Shown: positions 41,667 through 54,200, numbered from the stretch's first letter. The stretch: 64,000 nucleotides of DNA from Labedella endophytica (GCF_003990045.1 NZ_RZGZ01000002.1:434001-498000), one strand, 5' to 3'. The notes: generated by a model not told the origin, from the sequence alone. Numbers and translations are program-made.

Positions 41667-43315
41667 AGGTCACCGACACCAGCGACCTGTGGTGGAAGAC
41701 CGCAGTCGTCTACAACCTCGACGTCGAGACCTACCTCGACTGGAACGACGACGGGGTCGGCGACTTCGAGGGGCTCGCCCACCGCATCGACTACCTCGCG
41801 GAGCTCGGCGTCACGTGTCTGTGGCTCGCGCCGTTCTACCCGTCGCCGCAGAAGGACAACGGCTACGACATCACCGACTACTACGGCGTCGATCCCCGCT
41901 ACGGGCACCTCGGCGACGTCGTCGAGGTGTTCCGCACGGCGAAGGACCGCGGTATCCGGGTGATCGTCGACCTCGTCGTCAACCACACCTCTGACCAGCA
42001 CCCGTGGTTCAAGGAGGCACTCAAGGGCAAGGACAACCAGTACCGCGACTACTACCGCTGGCGCGACGAGCCCCCGAAGAACCAGAAGGAGAACGCGTTC
42101 CCCGATACGGAGGAGGGTACGTGGTTCCTCGACGAGAAGTCGGGGCAGTACTACCGCCACTCGTTCTACCGGCACCAGCCCGACCTCAACACCGCGAACC
42201 CCACCGTGCGGGACGAGATCGCGAAGATCATCGGCTTCTGGTTCCAGCTGGGCGTCGACGGCTTCCGCGTGGACGCCGTGCCCTACCTCCTCGACGACGA
42301 CACCCCGGACGACCCGTACGACTTCCTCCGCACTCTGCGCCGGTACGTGGGCCGTCGCAGCGGCACGGGCATGCTCCTCGGCGAGGTCAACCTGCCGCAC
42401 GACGAGCAGTTCGAGTTCTTCGGCGATAAAGACGGCGACGGCCTGACGATGCAGTTCGACTTCGTCACCAATCAGGCGCTCTACCTCGCCCTCGCCCGCG
42501 AGGACGCACGCCCCATCGCCGCGTCGCTGCTCTCGCGCCCGGCCCTCGAGTCGAGCAACCAGTGGGGCAACTTCGTGCGCAACCACGACGAGTTGAACCT
42601 CAACCAGCTCACCGAGGAGGAGCGCGGGTTCGTCTTCGAGCAGTTCGCGCCGGAGGAATCGATGCGACTGCACGGTCGCGGTATCCGGAGGAGGCTTCCC
42701 CCTCTCATCGACAGCGACCCGCGCCGCCTCGCGATGGTCTACAGCCTGATGTTCGCCCTCCCCGGCGCCCCGGTGCTGTACTACGGCGAGGAGATCGGGA
42801 TGGGCGAGAACCTCGACCTCCCGGGCCGCGAGTCGGTGCGCTCTCCGATGCAGTGGTCGGATCAGGAGAACGGCGGATTCTCGTCCGCTCCGAAACGGAA
42901 GCTCGTCACTGCGGTCACCGGAGGCGGCTTCGGTCCCGAGTACGTCAACGCCGCGCAGCAGCGCCACGTCGACTCGTCGTTGTTCACCTTCATGCGAACG
43001 CTCATCCAGACGTACCGGAACTCACCGGAGATCGGCTGGGGCGAATTCGCGCTCCTCGAGCAGCCATACGACGCGGTCCTCGCGCACTCGCTGCGCACGG
43101 ACACGGGCTACCTCGTGGCGGTGCACAACCTCGGTTCCGAGGCGCACACGGTCCCGATCACGCTCGAGCGGATCGAGCCGGAGACGCGCGTGGTGGACCT
43201 GTTCCACGACCACGTCCTCGTGCCCGACGAGAGAGGCCGGCTCGACGTGCCGCTCGAGGGTTACGGGCATCGGTGGCTGCGCGTCGTGAGCCCGGGAGAG
43301 AAGCGCCTCACGTAG
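41663..43315 (+). CDS. GH13 family glycosidase, trehalose synthase/alpha-glucosidase-like
   Basis: 550 aa alpha-amylase-family enzyme. The four conserved regions are visible: DLVVNHTS (region I), DGFRVDAV with the nucleophile Asp (II), GEVN with the acid Glu (III) and RNHDEL (IV). The N-terminus VVYNLDVETYLDWNDDGVGDFEGL and SPMQWSDQENGGFS near residue 395 resemble trehalose synthases and oligo-1,6-glucosidases. The ATG overlaps the flavoprotein stop. It probably acts on trehalose, maltose or short alpha-glucans; exact specificity is not visible. Confidence 0.88.
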   Translation: MKVTDTSDLWWKTAVVYNLDVETYLDWNDDGVGDFEGLAHRIDYLAELGVTCLWLAPFYPSPQKDNGYDITDYYGVDPRYGHLGDVVEVFRTAKDRGIRVIVDLVVNHTSDQHPWFKEALKGKDNQYRDYYRWRDEPPKNQKENAFPDTEEGTWFLDEKSGQYYRHSFYRHQPDLNTANPTVRDEIAKIIGFWFQLGVDGFRVDAVPYLLDDDTPDDPYDFLRTLRRYVGRRSGTGMLLGEVNLPHDEQFEFFGDKDGDGLTMQFDFVTNQALYLALAREDARPIAASLLSRPALESSNQWGNFVRNHDELNLNQLTEEERGFVFEQFAPEESMRLHGRGIRRRLPPLIDSDPRRLAMVYSLMFALPGAPVLYYGEEIGMGENLDLPGRESVRSPMQWSDQENGGFSSAPKRKLVTAVTGGGFGPEYVNAAQQRHVDSSLFTFMRTLIQTYRNSPEIGWGEFALLEQPYDAVLAHSLRTDTGYLVAVHNLGSEAHTVPITLERIEPETRVVDLFHDHVLVPDERGRLDVPLEGYGHRWLRVVSPGEKRLT

Positions 43316-43355
43316 GAGGCCGCCCTCCGGACCCGACGCACCCAGGTCCGTCTCC

Positions 43356-43428
43356 CTCTCCTGGTTTTGCGTACGCAGTTCCCCACCGCTGGTGTAATTT
43401 CACCCGCAGATGGGAGTTGCGTACGCAA
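43356..43428 (+). repeat. Palindromic repeat family 1, copy 2
   Basis: Diverged copy of the element at 38048-38118 in opposite orientation. It shares CTCTCC(A/T)GGTTTTGCG, the central AATTTCACCCGC and the end TTGCGT(A/G)CGC. The element is bounded by TTGCGTACGCA and TTGCGTACGCAA and lies between the convergent GH13 and tyrS genes. Confidence 0.8.
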
Positions 43429-43441
43429 GATCCCAGAGGGA

Positions 43442-44737
43442 TCAGGCGGAGAAGACGCCCGCGAGGGTGCGCTTGCCGCGGCGGAGCACCGCGACGCCGC
43501 CCGGGAGGGTCGGGGTGAAGACGGCGTCCTCGTCGGTGACCTTCGTGTTGTCCACGTAGACCCCGCCCTGCGCGAGAGCGCGTCGCGCCTCGCTCAGGCT
43601 CTGCACGAGGCTCGTCTCCACGAGGAGAGTGAGGATCGGCGTACCGGCCTCCGTCGTCGTGTTCGGGAGTTCGGAGAGCGCGGCGCGGAGGGTCGCCTCG
43701 TCGAGCGACGTCAGGTCGCCGTTGCCGAAGAGGGCGGCCGACGCGTCGATCGCCGCCTGGGTGGCGGCCTCTCCGTGCACGAGGGTCGTCACCTCGAGGG
43801 CCAGGCGCTTCTGCGCCTCGCGCCGGAACGGCTCATCGGCGACCGCCTTCTCGAGCCGCTCGATCTCCGCGCGGTCGAGGAACGTGAACACCTTGAGCCG
43901 CGCGATGACGTCGGAGTCGTCCGTGTTGACCCAGAACTGGTAGAAGGCGTACGGCGAGGTCATCTCCGGGTTCAGCCACACGGCGTTGCCCTCGCTCTTG
44001 CCGAACTTGGTGCCGTCGGAGTTCGTGATGAGCGGGGTGCCGATGGCGTGCGCGTCCACACGCTCCATGCGATGGAGCAGATCGATGCCGCTCGTGAGGT
44101 TGCCCCACTGGTCGCTTCCGCCGGTCTGCAGGACGCAGCCGTAGGCGCGGTACAGCTCGACGAAGTCCATTCCCTGCAGGATCTGGTAGCTGAACTCGGT
44201 GTAGCTGATGCCCTCGTCGGAGTTGAGGCGCGCGCTCACGGCGTCTTTCTTGAGCATCGTGCCGACGCGGAAGTGCTTACCGATCTCGCGGAGGAAGTCG
44301 ATCGCCGAGAGCGGAGCCGTCCAGTCCAGGTTGTTCACCATGGTGGCGGCGTTGTCACCCTCGAAGCTCAGGAAGTTCTCCACCTGGGCGCGCAGGTTCG
44401 CGACCCACTCCCCCACCGTCTCGGGCGAGTTGAGGGTGCGCTCGGCCGTCGGTCGGGGGTCGCCGATGAGACCGGTGGAGCCGCCGACGAGGCCGAGAGG
44501 ACGGTGACCGGCCAGCTGCAGGCGGCGCATCACGAGAAGCTGCACGAGGTTGCCGAGATGCAGGCTCGCCGCCGTCGGATCGAAGCCGCAGTAATACGTG
44601 ATCGACTCTCCCGCGAGCAGTTCCTTGAGGGACGAGGCATCGGTCGAGACGTGCACGAGGCCACGCCAGACGAGTTCGTCCCAGATGTCCTCGAACGAGG
44701 CGTCATTCTGCTGGGTGTGGAGAACGGGATTGATCAC
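43442..44737 (-). CDS. tyrS: Tyrosyl-tRNA synthetase
   Basis: Class I aminoacyl-tRNA synthetase that charges tRNA-Tyr, 431 aa. YYCGFDPTAASLHLGN contains the HIGH-type motif (HLGN), GGSDQWGN binds ATP/Tyr, and KFGKSEGN is the KMSKS-type motif. The C-terminal S4 domain (LSEARRALAQGGVYVDNTKVTDEDAVF) is intact. The GTG start 44737 has TATCGT (44749-44744) 6 nt upstream, so no leader and no T-box is expected. Confidence 0.97.
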   Translation of the reverse strand: MINPVLHTQQNDASFEDIWDELVWRGLVHVSTDASSLKELLAGESITYYCGFDPTAASLHLGNLVQLLVMRRLQLAGHRPLGLVGGSTGLIGDPRPTAERTLNSPETVGEWVANLRAQVENFLSFEGDNAATMVNNLDWTAPLSAIDFLREIGKHFRVGTMLKKDAVSARLNSDEGISYTEFSYQILQGMDFVELYRAYGCVLQTGGSDQWGNLTSGIDLLHRMERVDAHAIGTPLITNSDGTKFGKSEGNAVWLNPEMTSPYAFYQFWVNTDDSDVIARLKVFTFLDRAEIERLEKAVADEPFRREAQKRLALEVTTLVHGEAATQAAIDASAALFGNGDLTSLDEATLRAALSELPNTTTEAGTPILTLLVETSLVQSLSEARRALAQGGVYVDNTKVTDEDAVFTPTLPGGVAVLRRGKRTLAGVFSA

Positions 44738-44796
44738 CGCCTCACGATATCAGCGGGCTCCGGTCCACCTGATACTCGCGCGCCATCAGCTTCTGA

Positions 44797-44819
44797 GCTA
44801 ATATTGCATACATATTAGC
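44797..44819. promoter_or_regulatory. AT-rich inverted repeat upstream of satD-like gene
   Basis: GCTAATAT (44797-44804) and ATATTAGC (44812-44819) are perfect 8-bp arms with a 7-bp spacer. They lie directly upstream of the AGGAGG ribosome-binding site of the SatD-like gene. This island is far more AT-rich than its surroundings and is a likely operator, possibly bound by the SatD-like protein itself. Confidence 0.6.
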
Positions 44820-44836
44820 CAGGAGGCTTATTCATC

Positions 44837-45481
44837 ATGTTCGTCATCACCGCCGACCAGGTCGACAGCCGGTCGCACGACGACGCCGTGAGCACCGCCC
44901 TCGCACGCATCGAGGCCATCGCGCCCGAGGGGCTCCTCCTCCCCGCCGAACGCACAGCGGGCGATGAGATCCAGGCCCTCACGGACGACGCAGACACCGC
45001 CTACCGACTCGTCCTCGAGCTGTCCCGCGACGGGCGCTGGAGCATCGGAGTGGGCATCGGACCGGTCCGGCTCCCCCTCGGCGACTCCACGCGCGCGTCC
45101 ACGGGCGAGGCGTTCTTCGCCGCCCGTGCCGCGATCGATGCGGCCAAGCGCACCCCGTCCCGCTTCGCCCTGCGCGTCGAGCCCGAGCCCGCCCCCGACC
45201 CGCTCGCCGTCCGTGCCGAGGACGTCGAGGCGCTCATGACCGTGGTCCTCGCACTGCGCGAGAAGCGCACGGACAAGGGGTGGGAGGTCCACGACCTGCT
45301 CGCGGCGGGCGCGACGCAGTCCCGGGCCGCCTCCGCTCTCGGCATCACGCAGGGGGCCGTCAGCATGCGGGCGCGCACCGGATCGAGTCGGGAGGAGCTC
45401 GCCGCGTCGGAGGCGATCGTTAGGCTGCTCGCGATGCTCGATCACACGACGATGCTCGCCCACACGACGACGGAGGCATGA
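44837..45481 (+). CDS. SatD-like DNA-binding protein
   Basis: 214 aa. The N-terminal part has the SatD-family pattern ITADQVDSR with, later, ERTAGDEIQAL (the GDE-Q-L motif). The C-terminus contains a helix-turn-helix (WEVHDLLAAGATQSRAASALGITQGAVSMRAR, residues about 153-184). AGGAGG lies 10 nt before the ATG. A membrane-protein gene follows after 4 nt. SatD proteins were first noted in acid-stress loci of streptococci; their role is not understood. The upstream AT-rich palindrome may be its operator. Confidence 0.75.
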   Translation: MFVITADQVDSRSHDDAVSTALARIEAIAPEGLLLPAERTAGDEIQALTDDADTAYRLVLELSRDGRWSIGVGIGPVRLPLGDSTRASTGEAFFAARAAIDAAKRTPSRFALRVEPEPAPDPLAVRAEDVEALMTVVLALREKRTDKGWEVHDLLAAGATQSRAASALGITQGAVSMRARTGSSREELAASEAIVRLLAMLDHTTMLAHTTTEA

Positions 45482-45485
45482 GCCG

Positions 45486-46070
45486 ATGGACTTCTTCGAC
45501 AGCACGCTCGCGAGCGTCCTCTACTGGGTGTCCACCGTCGGTTTCGCCGCGGCGGCCCTCGGCACCGCCGTCCTCACGGTGACGCTCAAGAGGAACGCCC
45601 TCATCTCGGTGTCCGCCGTGCTGCTCGCCGTCGGTCTCATCACCGTCGCCCTCCCGTCGCCCCAACCGCCGTTGTTCGTGGCCCTGTTGCTCGGCGTCGC
45701 GTCGTTCGCCCTCGCCGTGATCGGGGGATCCCCCGCCGCCGGTTTCGCCCTCGACCTCGCAACACAGGGCAGCGTGCATCCCGGAGCGCACGGCGGCATC
45801 ATGGTGGATCGCGGAACGCCCACGGCGAGCGCCCCGCGGGAGGTGCTGCGCGGTGGACTCGCCATCGGCTACCTGGAACGCGCGGCCATCGCGGGTGCGC
45901 TCATCGCGGGCTTCCCCGAAGCGATCGCGATCGTCGTGGCGATCAAGGGCGTCGGCCGCTTCACCGAGCTCGCCGAGGCGGAGACGCGCGAGCGCTTCAT
46001 GATCGGCACGCTCGCGAGCATCGTATGGGCCGCCGCATCCGCCGGCCTCTTCGTCTTCGCCGTCCGCTGA
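45486..46070 (+). CDS. Membrane protein paired with SatD-like gene
   Basis: 194 aa, with about five hydrophobic segments (residues 9-30, 36-55, 58-78, 118-148 and 170-192). The region IVVAIKGVGRFTELAEAETRERFMIGTLAS has the KxxxRF...FLIGTL pattern seen in membrane partners of SatD genes. It begins 4 nt after the SatD-like stop, so both are one unit. Function unknown. Confidence 0.75.
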   Translation: MDFFDSTLASVLYWVSTVGFAAAALGTAVLTVTLKRNALISVSAVLLAVGLITVALPSPQPPLFVALLLGVASFALAVIGGSPAAGFALDLATQGSVHPGAHGGIMVDRGTPTASAPREVLRGGLAIGYLERAAIAGALIAGFPEAIAIVVAIKGVGRFTELAEAETRERFMIGTLASIVWAAASAGLFVFAVR

Positions 46071-46084
46071 CGACCCCACCCCAA

Positions 46085-46151
46085 AGGGCTACTCCCGAGC
46101 GAGGGCGCCAGCTACACCTGGCGCCCTCGACCCGCATCTGCAGCCTTCGAC
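46085..46151. repeat. Palindromic repeat family 2, copy 1
   Basis: A 67-bp element identical at 62 of 67 positions to 56921-56987. It contains an inner hairpin with 12-bp arms (CGAGGGCGCCAG/CTGGCGCCCTCG, loop CTACAC) and weaker outer arms AGGGCTAC/GCAGCCTT. It lies between the convergent membrane-protein and VOC genes. Confidence 0.9.
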
Positions 46152-46188
46152 CTGGCGGAACAGAGGAAACCCGGCCGATCGTTGAAAG

Positions 46189-46539
46189 TCAGGCCGTGGT
46201 GCCGGTCTCGTCGTAGAGTCCGATGGTGTTGCCCTCACAGTCCTCCACGTAGACCCAGCGGCTGGTCTCGCCGAGCGGCTGGATCTCGCCGAGCACTCGG
46301 CCACCGTTCGCCACGAGCGAGGCGACGGTGTCCTCGATGCGATCGACCGTGATCACGACCGTGGGATGCGCGAGCGCCTCGCGCTTGTGGATGTCTCCGC
46401 CGATCCCGTCTCCGGTCGGCGAGATCATCACGTTGTCCTCGTCCCATTTCTCGGTCGTCCAGCCGAAGACCGTCTCGTAGAACGTGGTGGCGCGGGCGAC
46501 GTCGTCCGCGGGAATCTCGAAATGCTCCACGTGTGCCAT
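46189..46539 (-). CDS. VOC family protein (glyoxalase/bleomycin-resistance fold)
   Basis: 116 aa. One module VEHFEIPADDVARATTFYETVFGW, then PTVVITVDRIEDTVASLVANGGRVLGE and WVYVEDCEGNTIGLYDE, a typical vicinal-oxygen-chelate fold of two beta-alpha-beta-beta-beta units. Metal ligands probably include His in VEHFEIP and the Glu in DCEGNTIGL. The ATG 46539 is preferred over a TTG 12 nt upstream. Substrate unknown. Confidence 0.82.
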   Translation of the reverse strand: MAHVEHFEIPADDVARATTFYETVFGWTTEKWDEDNVMISPTGDGIGGDIHKREALAHPTVVITVDRIEDTVASLVANGGRVLGEIQPLGETSRWVYVEDCEGNTIGLYDETGTTA

Positions 46540-46605
46540 GACGACAGTCAAGTGAGCGCCGCCGCGCGGGTCAAGACCCCAGAATCCACGTCCGTCGCCG
46601 GAAGC

Positions 46606-49638
<3,033 letters not shown>

Positions 49639-49663
49639 GAGATACTGCTTTCGGTCGGAAGGG

Positions 49664-50845
49664 TCAGAGGGCCGCGAGAGCGGCGCGGAAGCGGGCGTCG
49701 AACTCGGCGAGTTCCGCGTCGCCCACGATGAGCGGGGGCGCGAGCCGGAGGCTGCGGTCGTTCGGCGCGTTGATGATGAGTCCGTTGTCGAGAGCCGAGC
49801 GCACGAGGGCCGGACCCACAGGTTCGGCGAGCCCCACACCGATGAGGAGACCGGCGCCACGCGTCTCGAGGATGAGCGGCGAGCCGATCTCCGCGATGAG
49901 CGCACGGATCTGCTCACCGCGCACCCGCGCATTCTCCACGAGCCCGGCGCGTTCGATCTCGCCGAGCACGGCGTTCGCCGTCGCTGTCGCGAGCGGGTTG
50001 CCGCCGAAGGTACTGCCGTGCTGTCCGGGCGAGAACAGCTCGGATGCGCGACCGAACGTGACGAGCGCGCCGATGGGGAAGCCTCCGCCGATGCCCTTCG
50101 CGAGAGTGATGGCGTCGGGCACGATCCCGGCGTGCTGGAATCCGAACCACTCGCCCGTGCGCCCGGCGCCCGTCTGGATCTCGTCCACGATGAGGAGCGC
50201 GCCGTGCTCGGCGGTCAAGCGCCTCGCCGCCTCGAGGAAACCGTCGGGAAGCGGCAGCACCCCCGCCTCGCCCTTGATGGGCTCGACGATGAGCGCGGCG
50301 ACGGAGTCGTCGATCGCGTTCTCGAGCGCCTCGACCGTGGACTCGATGTACTCGACGCCGCCCGGAAGCGGCTCGAAGCCCGCATGGAGCGCCGGCTTCC
50401 CGGTGAGGGCGAGCGCCCCCATGGTGCGCCCGTGGAACGAGTTCTCGAGGGAGAGGATCTTCCACTTCGTGCCATTCGGGCCCTTGTTGAGCCGGGCGAG
50501 CTTGAAGGCGGCCTCGTTCGCTTCGGCGCCCGAGTTGCCGAAGTACGCTCGCCCGGCCGCCCCCGCACCCGTGAGCCGCTTGAGACGGTCGGCGAGCTCG
50601 AGCTGCGGCGGCGTCGAGAAGTAGTTGGACACGTGCGTGAGCGTCGCGGCCTGGCGCGAGATCGCCTCCACCATCACGGGGTGGGCGTGTCCGAGCGAGT
50701 TGACCGCGATACCACCGAGGAAGTCGAGGTGCCGTTTGCCGTCCGAGTCCTCGACCCAGCAGCCGTCGCCGCGCACGAGGAGCGCTTGCGTGGGTCCGAA
50801 CGTGCGCATCATGTCGCTCTCGACGCGCTGCTTCCATTCGCTCAT
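49664..50845 (-). CDS. argD: Acetylornithine aminotransferase
   Basis: PLP-dependent transaminase, 393 aa, making N-acetylornithine from the semialdehyde. Landmarks: [55 protein letters not shown] and the PLP lysine in [13 protein letters not shown]. The ATG 50845 overlaps the argB stop as ATGA. Confidence 0.97.
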   Translation of the reverse strand: MSEWKQRVESDMMRTFGPTQALLVRGDGCWVEDSDGKRHLDFLGGIAVNSLGHAHPVMVEAISRQAATLTHVSNYFSTPPQLELADRLKRLTGAGAAGRAYFGNSGAEANEAAFKLARLNKGPNGTKWKILSLENSFHGRTMGALALTGKPALHAGFEPLPGGVEYIESTVEALENAIDDSVAALIVEPIKGEAGVLPLPDGFLEAARRLTAEHGALLIVDEIQTGAGRTGEWFGFQHAGIVPDAITLAKGIGGGFPIGALVTFGRASELFSPGQHGSTFGGNPLATATANAVLGEIERAGLVENARVRGEQIRALIAEIGSPLILETRGAGLLIGVGLAEPVGPALVRSALDNGLIINAPNDRSLRLAPPLIVGDAELAEFDARFRAALAAL

Positions 50846-51753
50846 TTCGTGCCCCTCACGACTTCGGTTCCGATTCCTTTGTTGGTGAACACCTCGAGGA
50901 GGGTCGAGTGCGGGAGACGACCGTCGATGATCGCGGCGTTCTCCACTCCCCCGTCGACGGCCTCGAGGCACGCCGTCATCTTCGGGATCATGCCGGACTC
51001 GAGTCGCGGCAGGAGTGCCCGCAGCTCGTCGGCGTCGATGCGGGACACGAGCGAGTCGCGGTTCGGCCAATCGCTGTAGAGCCCGGCGACGTCGGTGAGC
51101 ACGATGAGCTTGCGCGCACCGAGCGCCACGGCGAGCGCCGAAGCGGCCGCATCGGCGTTCACGTTGAGGAGGCGCCCCGGGTTGTCCGTGTCCGGAGCGA
51201 TCGAGGAGATGACCGGGATCTTGCCCGCGTCGAGCACATCGACGGCCGCGCCGGTGTTCACGGTGACGACGTCGCCGACGTGACCGAGGTCCACCATCGA
51301 ACCGTCGACCATCGCGCCGCGCCGGCGGCCGCCGAAGAGGTCGCCGTCCTGGCCGGAGAGTCCGACGGCGAGGTCCCCGTGGCTGTTGATGAGGTCGACG
51401 AGGTCGCGGTTGACCTCATCGCGCAGCACGTCGCGCACCACGGTGATCGCCTCGGTGGTCGTGACGCGGTAGCCGCCCTTGAACTCGCTCTCGATGCCGA
51501 GCTCCTTGAGGCGGGCGGAGATCTGCGGGCCGCCACCGTGCACGACCACGGGGCGGAGGCCGGCGAGCCGGAGGAAGACCATGTCCTCGGCGAACGAGGC
51601 CTTGAGCTCGTCGGAGACCATGGCGTTGCCGCCGAACTTCACGACGACCGTGGCACCGGAGTAGTGCACGAGCCACGGGAGCGCGTCGATGAGGACCTCG
51701 GCTTTGGCGATGGCCTCGGCCTGACTGATGGGAGCGTGATCGATCGTCGACAT
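50842..51753 (-). CDS. argB: Acetylglutamate kinase
   Basis: Phosphorylates N-acetylglutamate, usually the arginine-inhibited step. 303 aa. Amino-acid-kinase motifs [49 protein letters not shown] and a C-terminal HSTLLEVFT. The longer N-terminal helix before the kinase core is as in the hexameric, arginine-sensitive enzymes. Start codon shares one nucleotide with the argJ stop (TGATG). Confidence 0.96.
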   Translation of the reverse strand: MSTIDHAPISQAEAIAKAEVLIDALPWLVHYSGATVVVKFGGNAMVSDELKASFAEDMVFLRLAGLRPVVVHGGGPQISARLKELGIESEFKGGYRVTTTEAITVVRDVLRDEVNRDLVDLINSHGDLAVGLSGQDGDLFGGRRRGAMVDGSMVDLGHVGDVVTVNTGAAVDVLDAGKIPVISSIAPDTDNPGRLLNVNADAAASALAVALGARKLIVLTDVAGLYSDWPNRDSLVSRIDADELRALLPRLESGMIPKMTACLEAVDGGVENAAIIDGRLPHSTLLEVFTNKGIGTEVVRGTK

Positions 51754-52904
51754 CAGCTGGAGTACGCGCTGTTCTCGTGCACGTAGTCGTGCGTGAGGTC
51801 GTTGGTCAGGATCGTCGCGCTCGCGTCACCGGTCTTGAGGTCGATGAGCACGTCGACGGCGCGGCCGGTGAGGTCGACGAGGTCGCGCGGTTGGTCCGGT
51901 CCGCCGTTCGAGCACACCATGACGCCGTTCATCGAGACGTCGACCGCGTAGGGGTCGAACTCGGCCGCGGTCGTTCCGATGGCCGCGAGGACGCGGCCCC
52001 AGTTGGGGTCGTTGCCGAACACGGCGGCCTTGAAGAGATTGTTGCGGGCGACGGAGCGTCCCACTTCCACGGCGTCGTCCTCGGTCGCGGCGGCGACGAC
52101 GCGGATCGCGATGTCGTGGCTCGCCCCCTCGGCGTCGCCCTGGAGCTGTGCGGCGAGGTCGAGGCAGAGCTCGGTGAGGGCAGCGCGGAAGGCTGCCGGG
52201 TCGGGCACGACGCCCGAGGCTCCCGAGGCCAGGAGCGTCACCTGGTCGTTGGTCGACATGCAGCCGTCCGAGTCGAGACGGTCGAAGGACACGCGGGTCG
52301 CGGCCCGGAGGTGCGCATCGAGCTCGGTGGCGGGCACGGCGGCGTCGGTCGTGACGACGACGAGCATCGTGGCGAGGCCCGGAGCGAGCATGCCGGCTCC
52401 CTTGGCCATCCCCCCGATCGTCCAACCGTCGGCCGAACGTGTCGCCTGCTTGGGCTTCGAGTCGGTCGTGATGATCGCGAGCGCGGCGTCGTCTCCTCCA
52501 TCGGTGGCGAGGGACTGCGCGGCGCGCGCCACGCCGTCCTGGAGCTTCCCGAGATCGAGCTGGTCACCGATGAGACCCGTGGAGCACACGAGCACGTCGC
52601 CGGCGGACACCGACAGGGCGTCCGCGACGGCCTCGGCCGTGGCGTGCGTGGTCTGGAACCCCTGAGCGCCGGTGAAGCAGTTCGCCCCGCCCGAGTTGAG
52701 CACGATCGCGCTCACGGTGCCGTCGCCGATGACCTGCTGCGACCAGATGATGGGGTTCGCCTTCGCGCGGTTGCTCGTGAACACGGCGGCCGCGTCGCTC
52801 TGCGGCCCGCGATTCACGACGATCGCGAGGTCGAGGGCTCCCGTCGACTTCAGTCCTGCCGCGACTCCGGCGGCCTCGAATCCTGCTGCTGCGGTCACGC
52901 TCAC
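51753..52904 (-). CDS. argJ: Glutamate N-acetyltransferase/amino-acid acetyltransferase (ornithine acetyltransferase)
   Basis: Transfers acetyl from acetylornithine to glutamate, closing the cyclic pathway. 383 aa. The self-cleaving site is the Thr in [13 protein letters not shown], giving alpha and beta chains. [21 protein letters not shown] and FGNDPNWGR are conserved. GTG 52904 overlaps the argC stop as GTGA. Presence of argJ explains why no separate argE or argA is needed here. Confidence 0.96.
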   Translation of the reverse strand: MSVTAAAGFEAAGVAAGLKSTGALDLAIVVNRGPQSDAAAVFTSNRAKANPIIWSQQVIGDGTVSAIVLNSGGANCFTGAQGFQTTHATAEAVADALSVSAGDVLVCSTGLIGDQLDLGKLQDGVARAAQSLATDGGDDAALAIITTDSKPKQATRSADGWTIGGMAKGAGMLAPGLATMLVVVTTDAAVPATELDAHLRAATRVSFDRLDSDGCMSTNDQVTLLASGASGVVPDPAAFRAALTELCLDLAAQLQGDAEGASHDIAIRVVAAATEDDAVEVGRSVARNNLFKAAVFGNDPNWGRVLAAIGTTAAEFDPYAVDVSMNGVMVCSNGGPDQPRDLVDLTGRAVDVLIDLKTGDASATILTNDLTHDYVHENSAYSS

Positions 52905-53947
52905 GGTGCCACTCCGTTCACACTCAGTCCGGTGGATTCATCGATGCCGAGCGCGATGTTCGCCGATTGGATGGCGGCACCCGCTGTGCCCTTGGTGAGG
53001 TTGTCGACGGCCGTCACGACCACGGCCCGTCCGGCGGCCTCGTCGATCGCGAGCCCCAGGAGGGCGACGTTCGCGCCGATCACGTCCGCCGTGCGAGGGA
53101 ACTCCCCCTCGGGCAGGAGCTCGACGAAGCGTTCGCCGGCGTAGGCGTCCTCCCACGCGGCGCGCACGTCGGAAGCGCTCGTGCCGGGCACGATGCGCGC
53201 CGTCGACGTCGCGAGGATGCCGCGCGACATCGGGACGAGCACGGGGGTGAAGGAGATCGAGACGTCGCCGGCGCCCGCGGCCTTGAGGCTCTGGGCGATC
53301 TCGGGGATGTGACGGTGCGTGCCGCCGACGGCGTAGGGGTTCGCACTTCCGAGGATCTCGCTCGCGAGGAGGTTGAGCTTGAGGCTCTTGCCGGCACCCG
53401 AGGGCCCGACGGCGAGCACCGAGACGATGTCCGTGGCCTCGATGACGCCGGCGGCGACACCGGGGGCGAGGGAGAGCGCGACGGCCGAGGCGTTGCAACC
53501 GGGGGCGGCGATGCGCGTCGCACCCACGAGGCGCTCGCGCTGCTTCCGCCCGGCCTCGATGGGCAGCTCGGGTACCCCGTAGTCCCACGCACCGTAGTAG
53601 TCGCCGCCGTAGAACGCGGCCCAGTCCTCGTCGTTCACGAGGCGGTGGTCGGCTCCGCAGTCCACGACGAGGGTCGAGGAGTCGAGGTGCGCGGTGACCT
53701 CCCCCGACTTGCCGTGAGGGAGCGCGAGGAAGACGACGTCGTGACCGGTGAGGGTCTCGGGCGTCGTGTCGACGAGCACGCGGTCGGCGAGCGAACGCAG
53801 ATGCGGCTGCACCGAACCGAGGCGCTGACCGGCGTTGGAATGCGCCGTCACGGTGCGGATGTCGAAGTCGGGATGGGCGTCGAGGAGCCGGAGCAACTCG
53901 CCTCCCGCATAGCCGGAAGCACCGGCGACGGCCACGGAGAATGACAT
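52901..53947 (-). CDS. argC: N-acetyl-gamma-glutamyl-phosphate reductase
   Basis: NADPH-dependent reductase, 348 aa. Rossmann start [18 protein letters not shown], the catalytic Cys in AAPGCNASA and HRHIPEI with the catalytic His. First gene of argCJBDF-H. No clear ARG box is seen in the upstream 80 bp. A hairpin (53987-54028) and an Arg-rich small frame (54028-54108) lie before it on the same strand. Confidence 0.97.
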   Translation of the reverse strand: MSFSVAVAGASGYAGGELLRLLDAHPDFDIRTVTAHSNAGQRLGSVQPHLRSLADRVLVDTTPETLTGHDVVFLALPHGKSGEVTAHLDSSTLVVDCGADHRLVNDEDWAAFYGGDYYGAWDYGVPELPIEAGRKQRERLVGATRIAAPGCNASAVALSLAPGVAAGVIEATDIVSVLAVGPSGAGKSLKLNLLASEILGSANPYAVGGTHRHIPEIAQSLKAAGAGDVSISFTPVLVPMSRGILATSTARIVPGTSASDVRAAWEDAYAGERFVELLPEGEFPRTADVIGANVALLGLAIDEAAGRAVVVTAVDNLTKGTAGAAIQSANIALGIDESTGLSVNGVAP

Positions 53948-53986
53948 GGATCTACCTTATTGATCGAGACGAACGGTCGGAGGTCG

Positions 53987-54028
53987 GGCGACGCGTCTCG
54001 GACCCCTGTCGGGTCTCCCGGCGTCGCC
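53987..54028 (-). promoter_or_regulatory. Two-tier hairpin in the argC leader
   Basis: Outer arms GGCGACGC/GCGTCGCC (53987-53994 and 54021-54028) and inner arms GACCC/GGGTC (54001-54005 and 54011-54015) can form one long stem. It lies about 40 bp before argC and begins at the stop codon of the Arg-rich frame. It could be a terminator or attenuator; no T-run follows. Confidence 0.4.
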
Positions 54029-54108
54029 TATCGTCGCTCGTCAACAAGGCGTCGACGCAGCGCACGGGCGGAGCCCAGTGCGGAGAAGCTGCGTGCGAGG
54101 AAAGCCAT
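54028..54108 (-). CDS. Possible Arg-rich leader peptide of the arg operon
   Basis: A 26-codon frame upstream of argC on the same strand. Its product has seven Arg, including RALRRRL and a C-terminal DERR. A TAGTAC -10-like box (54124-54119) stands 10 nt before the ATG. The stop codon touches the hairpin that follows. This is the arrangement expected for ribosome-mediated attenuation by arginine, but a random Arg-rich frame is also likely in 70% GC DNA. Confidence 0.3.
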   Translation of the reverse strand: MAFLARSFSALGSARALRRRLVDERR

Positions 54109-54200
54109 GCGGGCAAGCGTACTACTCGCCCGGCGGGGAGCGCGAATCCCGCGCCGCACGGAGTGGCGCCTCCGACGGGGTCGGCCGATCTCGTCGGGGA

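Noticed and set aside
44738-44796. T-box leader upstream of tyrS
   Set aside because: A -10-like box lies 6 nt before the GTG start and there is no room for a T-box structure or an antiterminator motif.
53948-54000. ARG box in the argC promoter
   Set aside because: No stretch fits two adjacent ATTCA/TGAAT-type half sites; GATCTACC...GATC is too short a palindrome.
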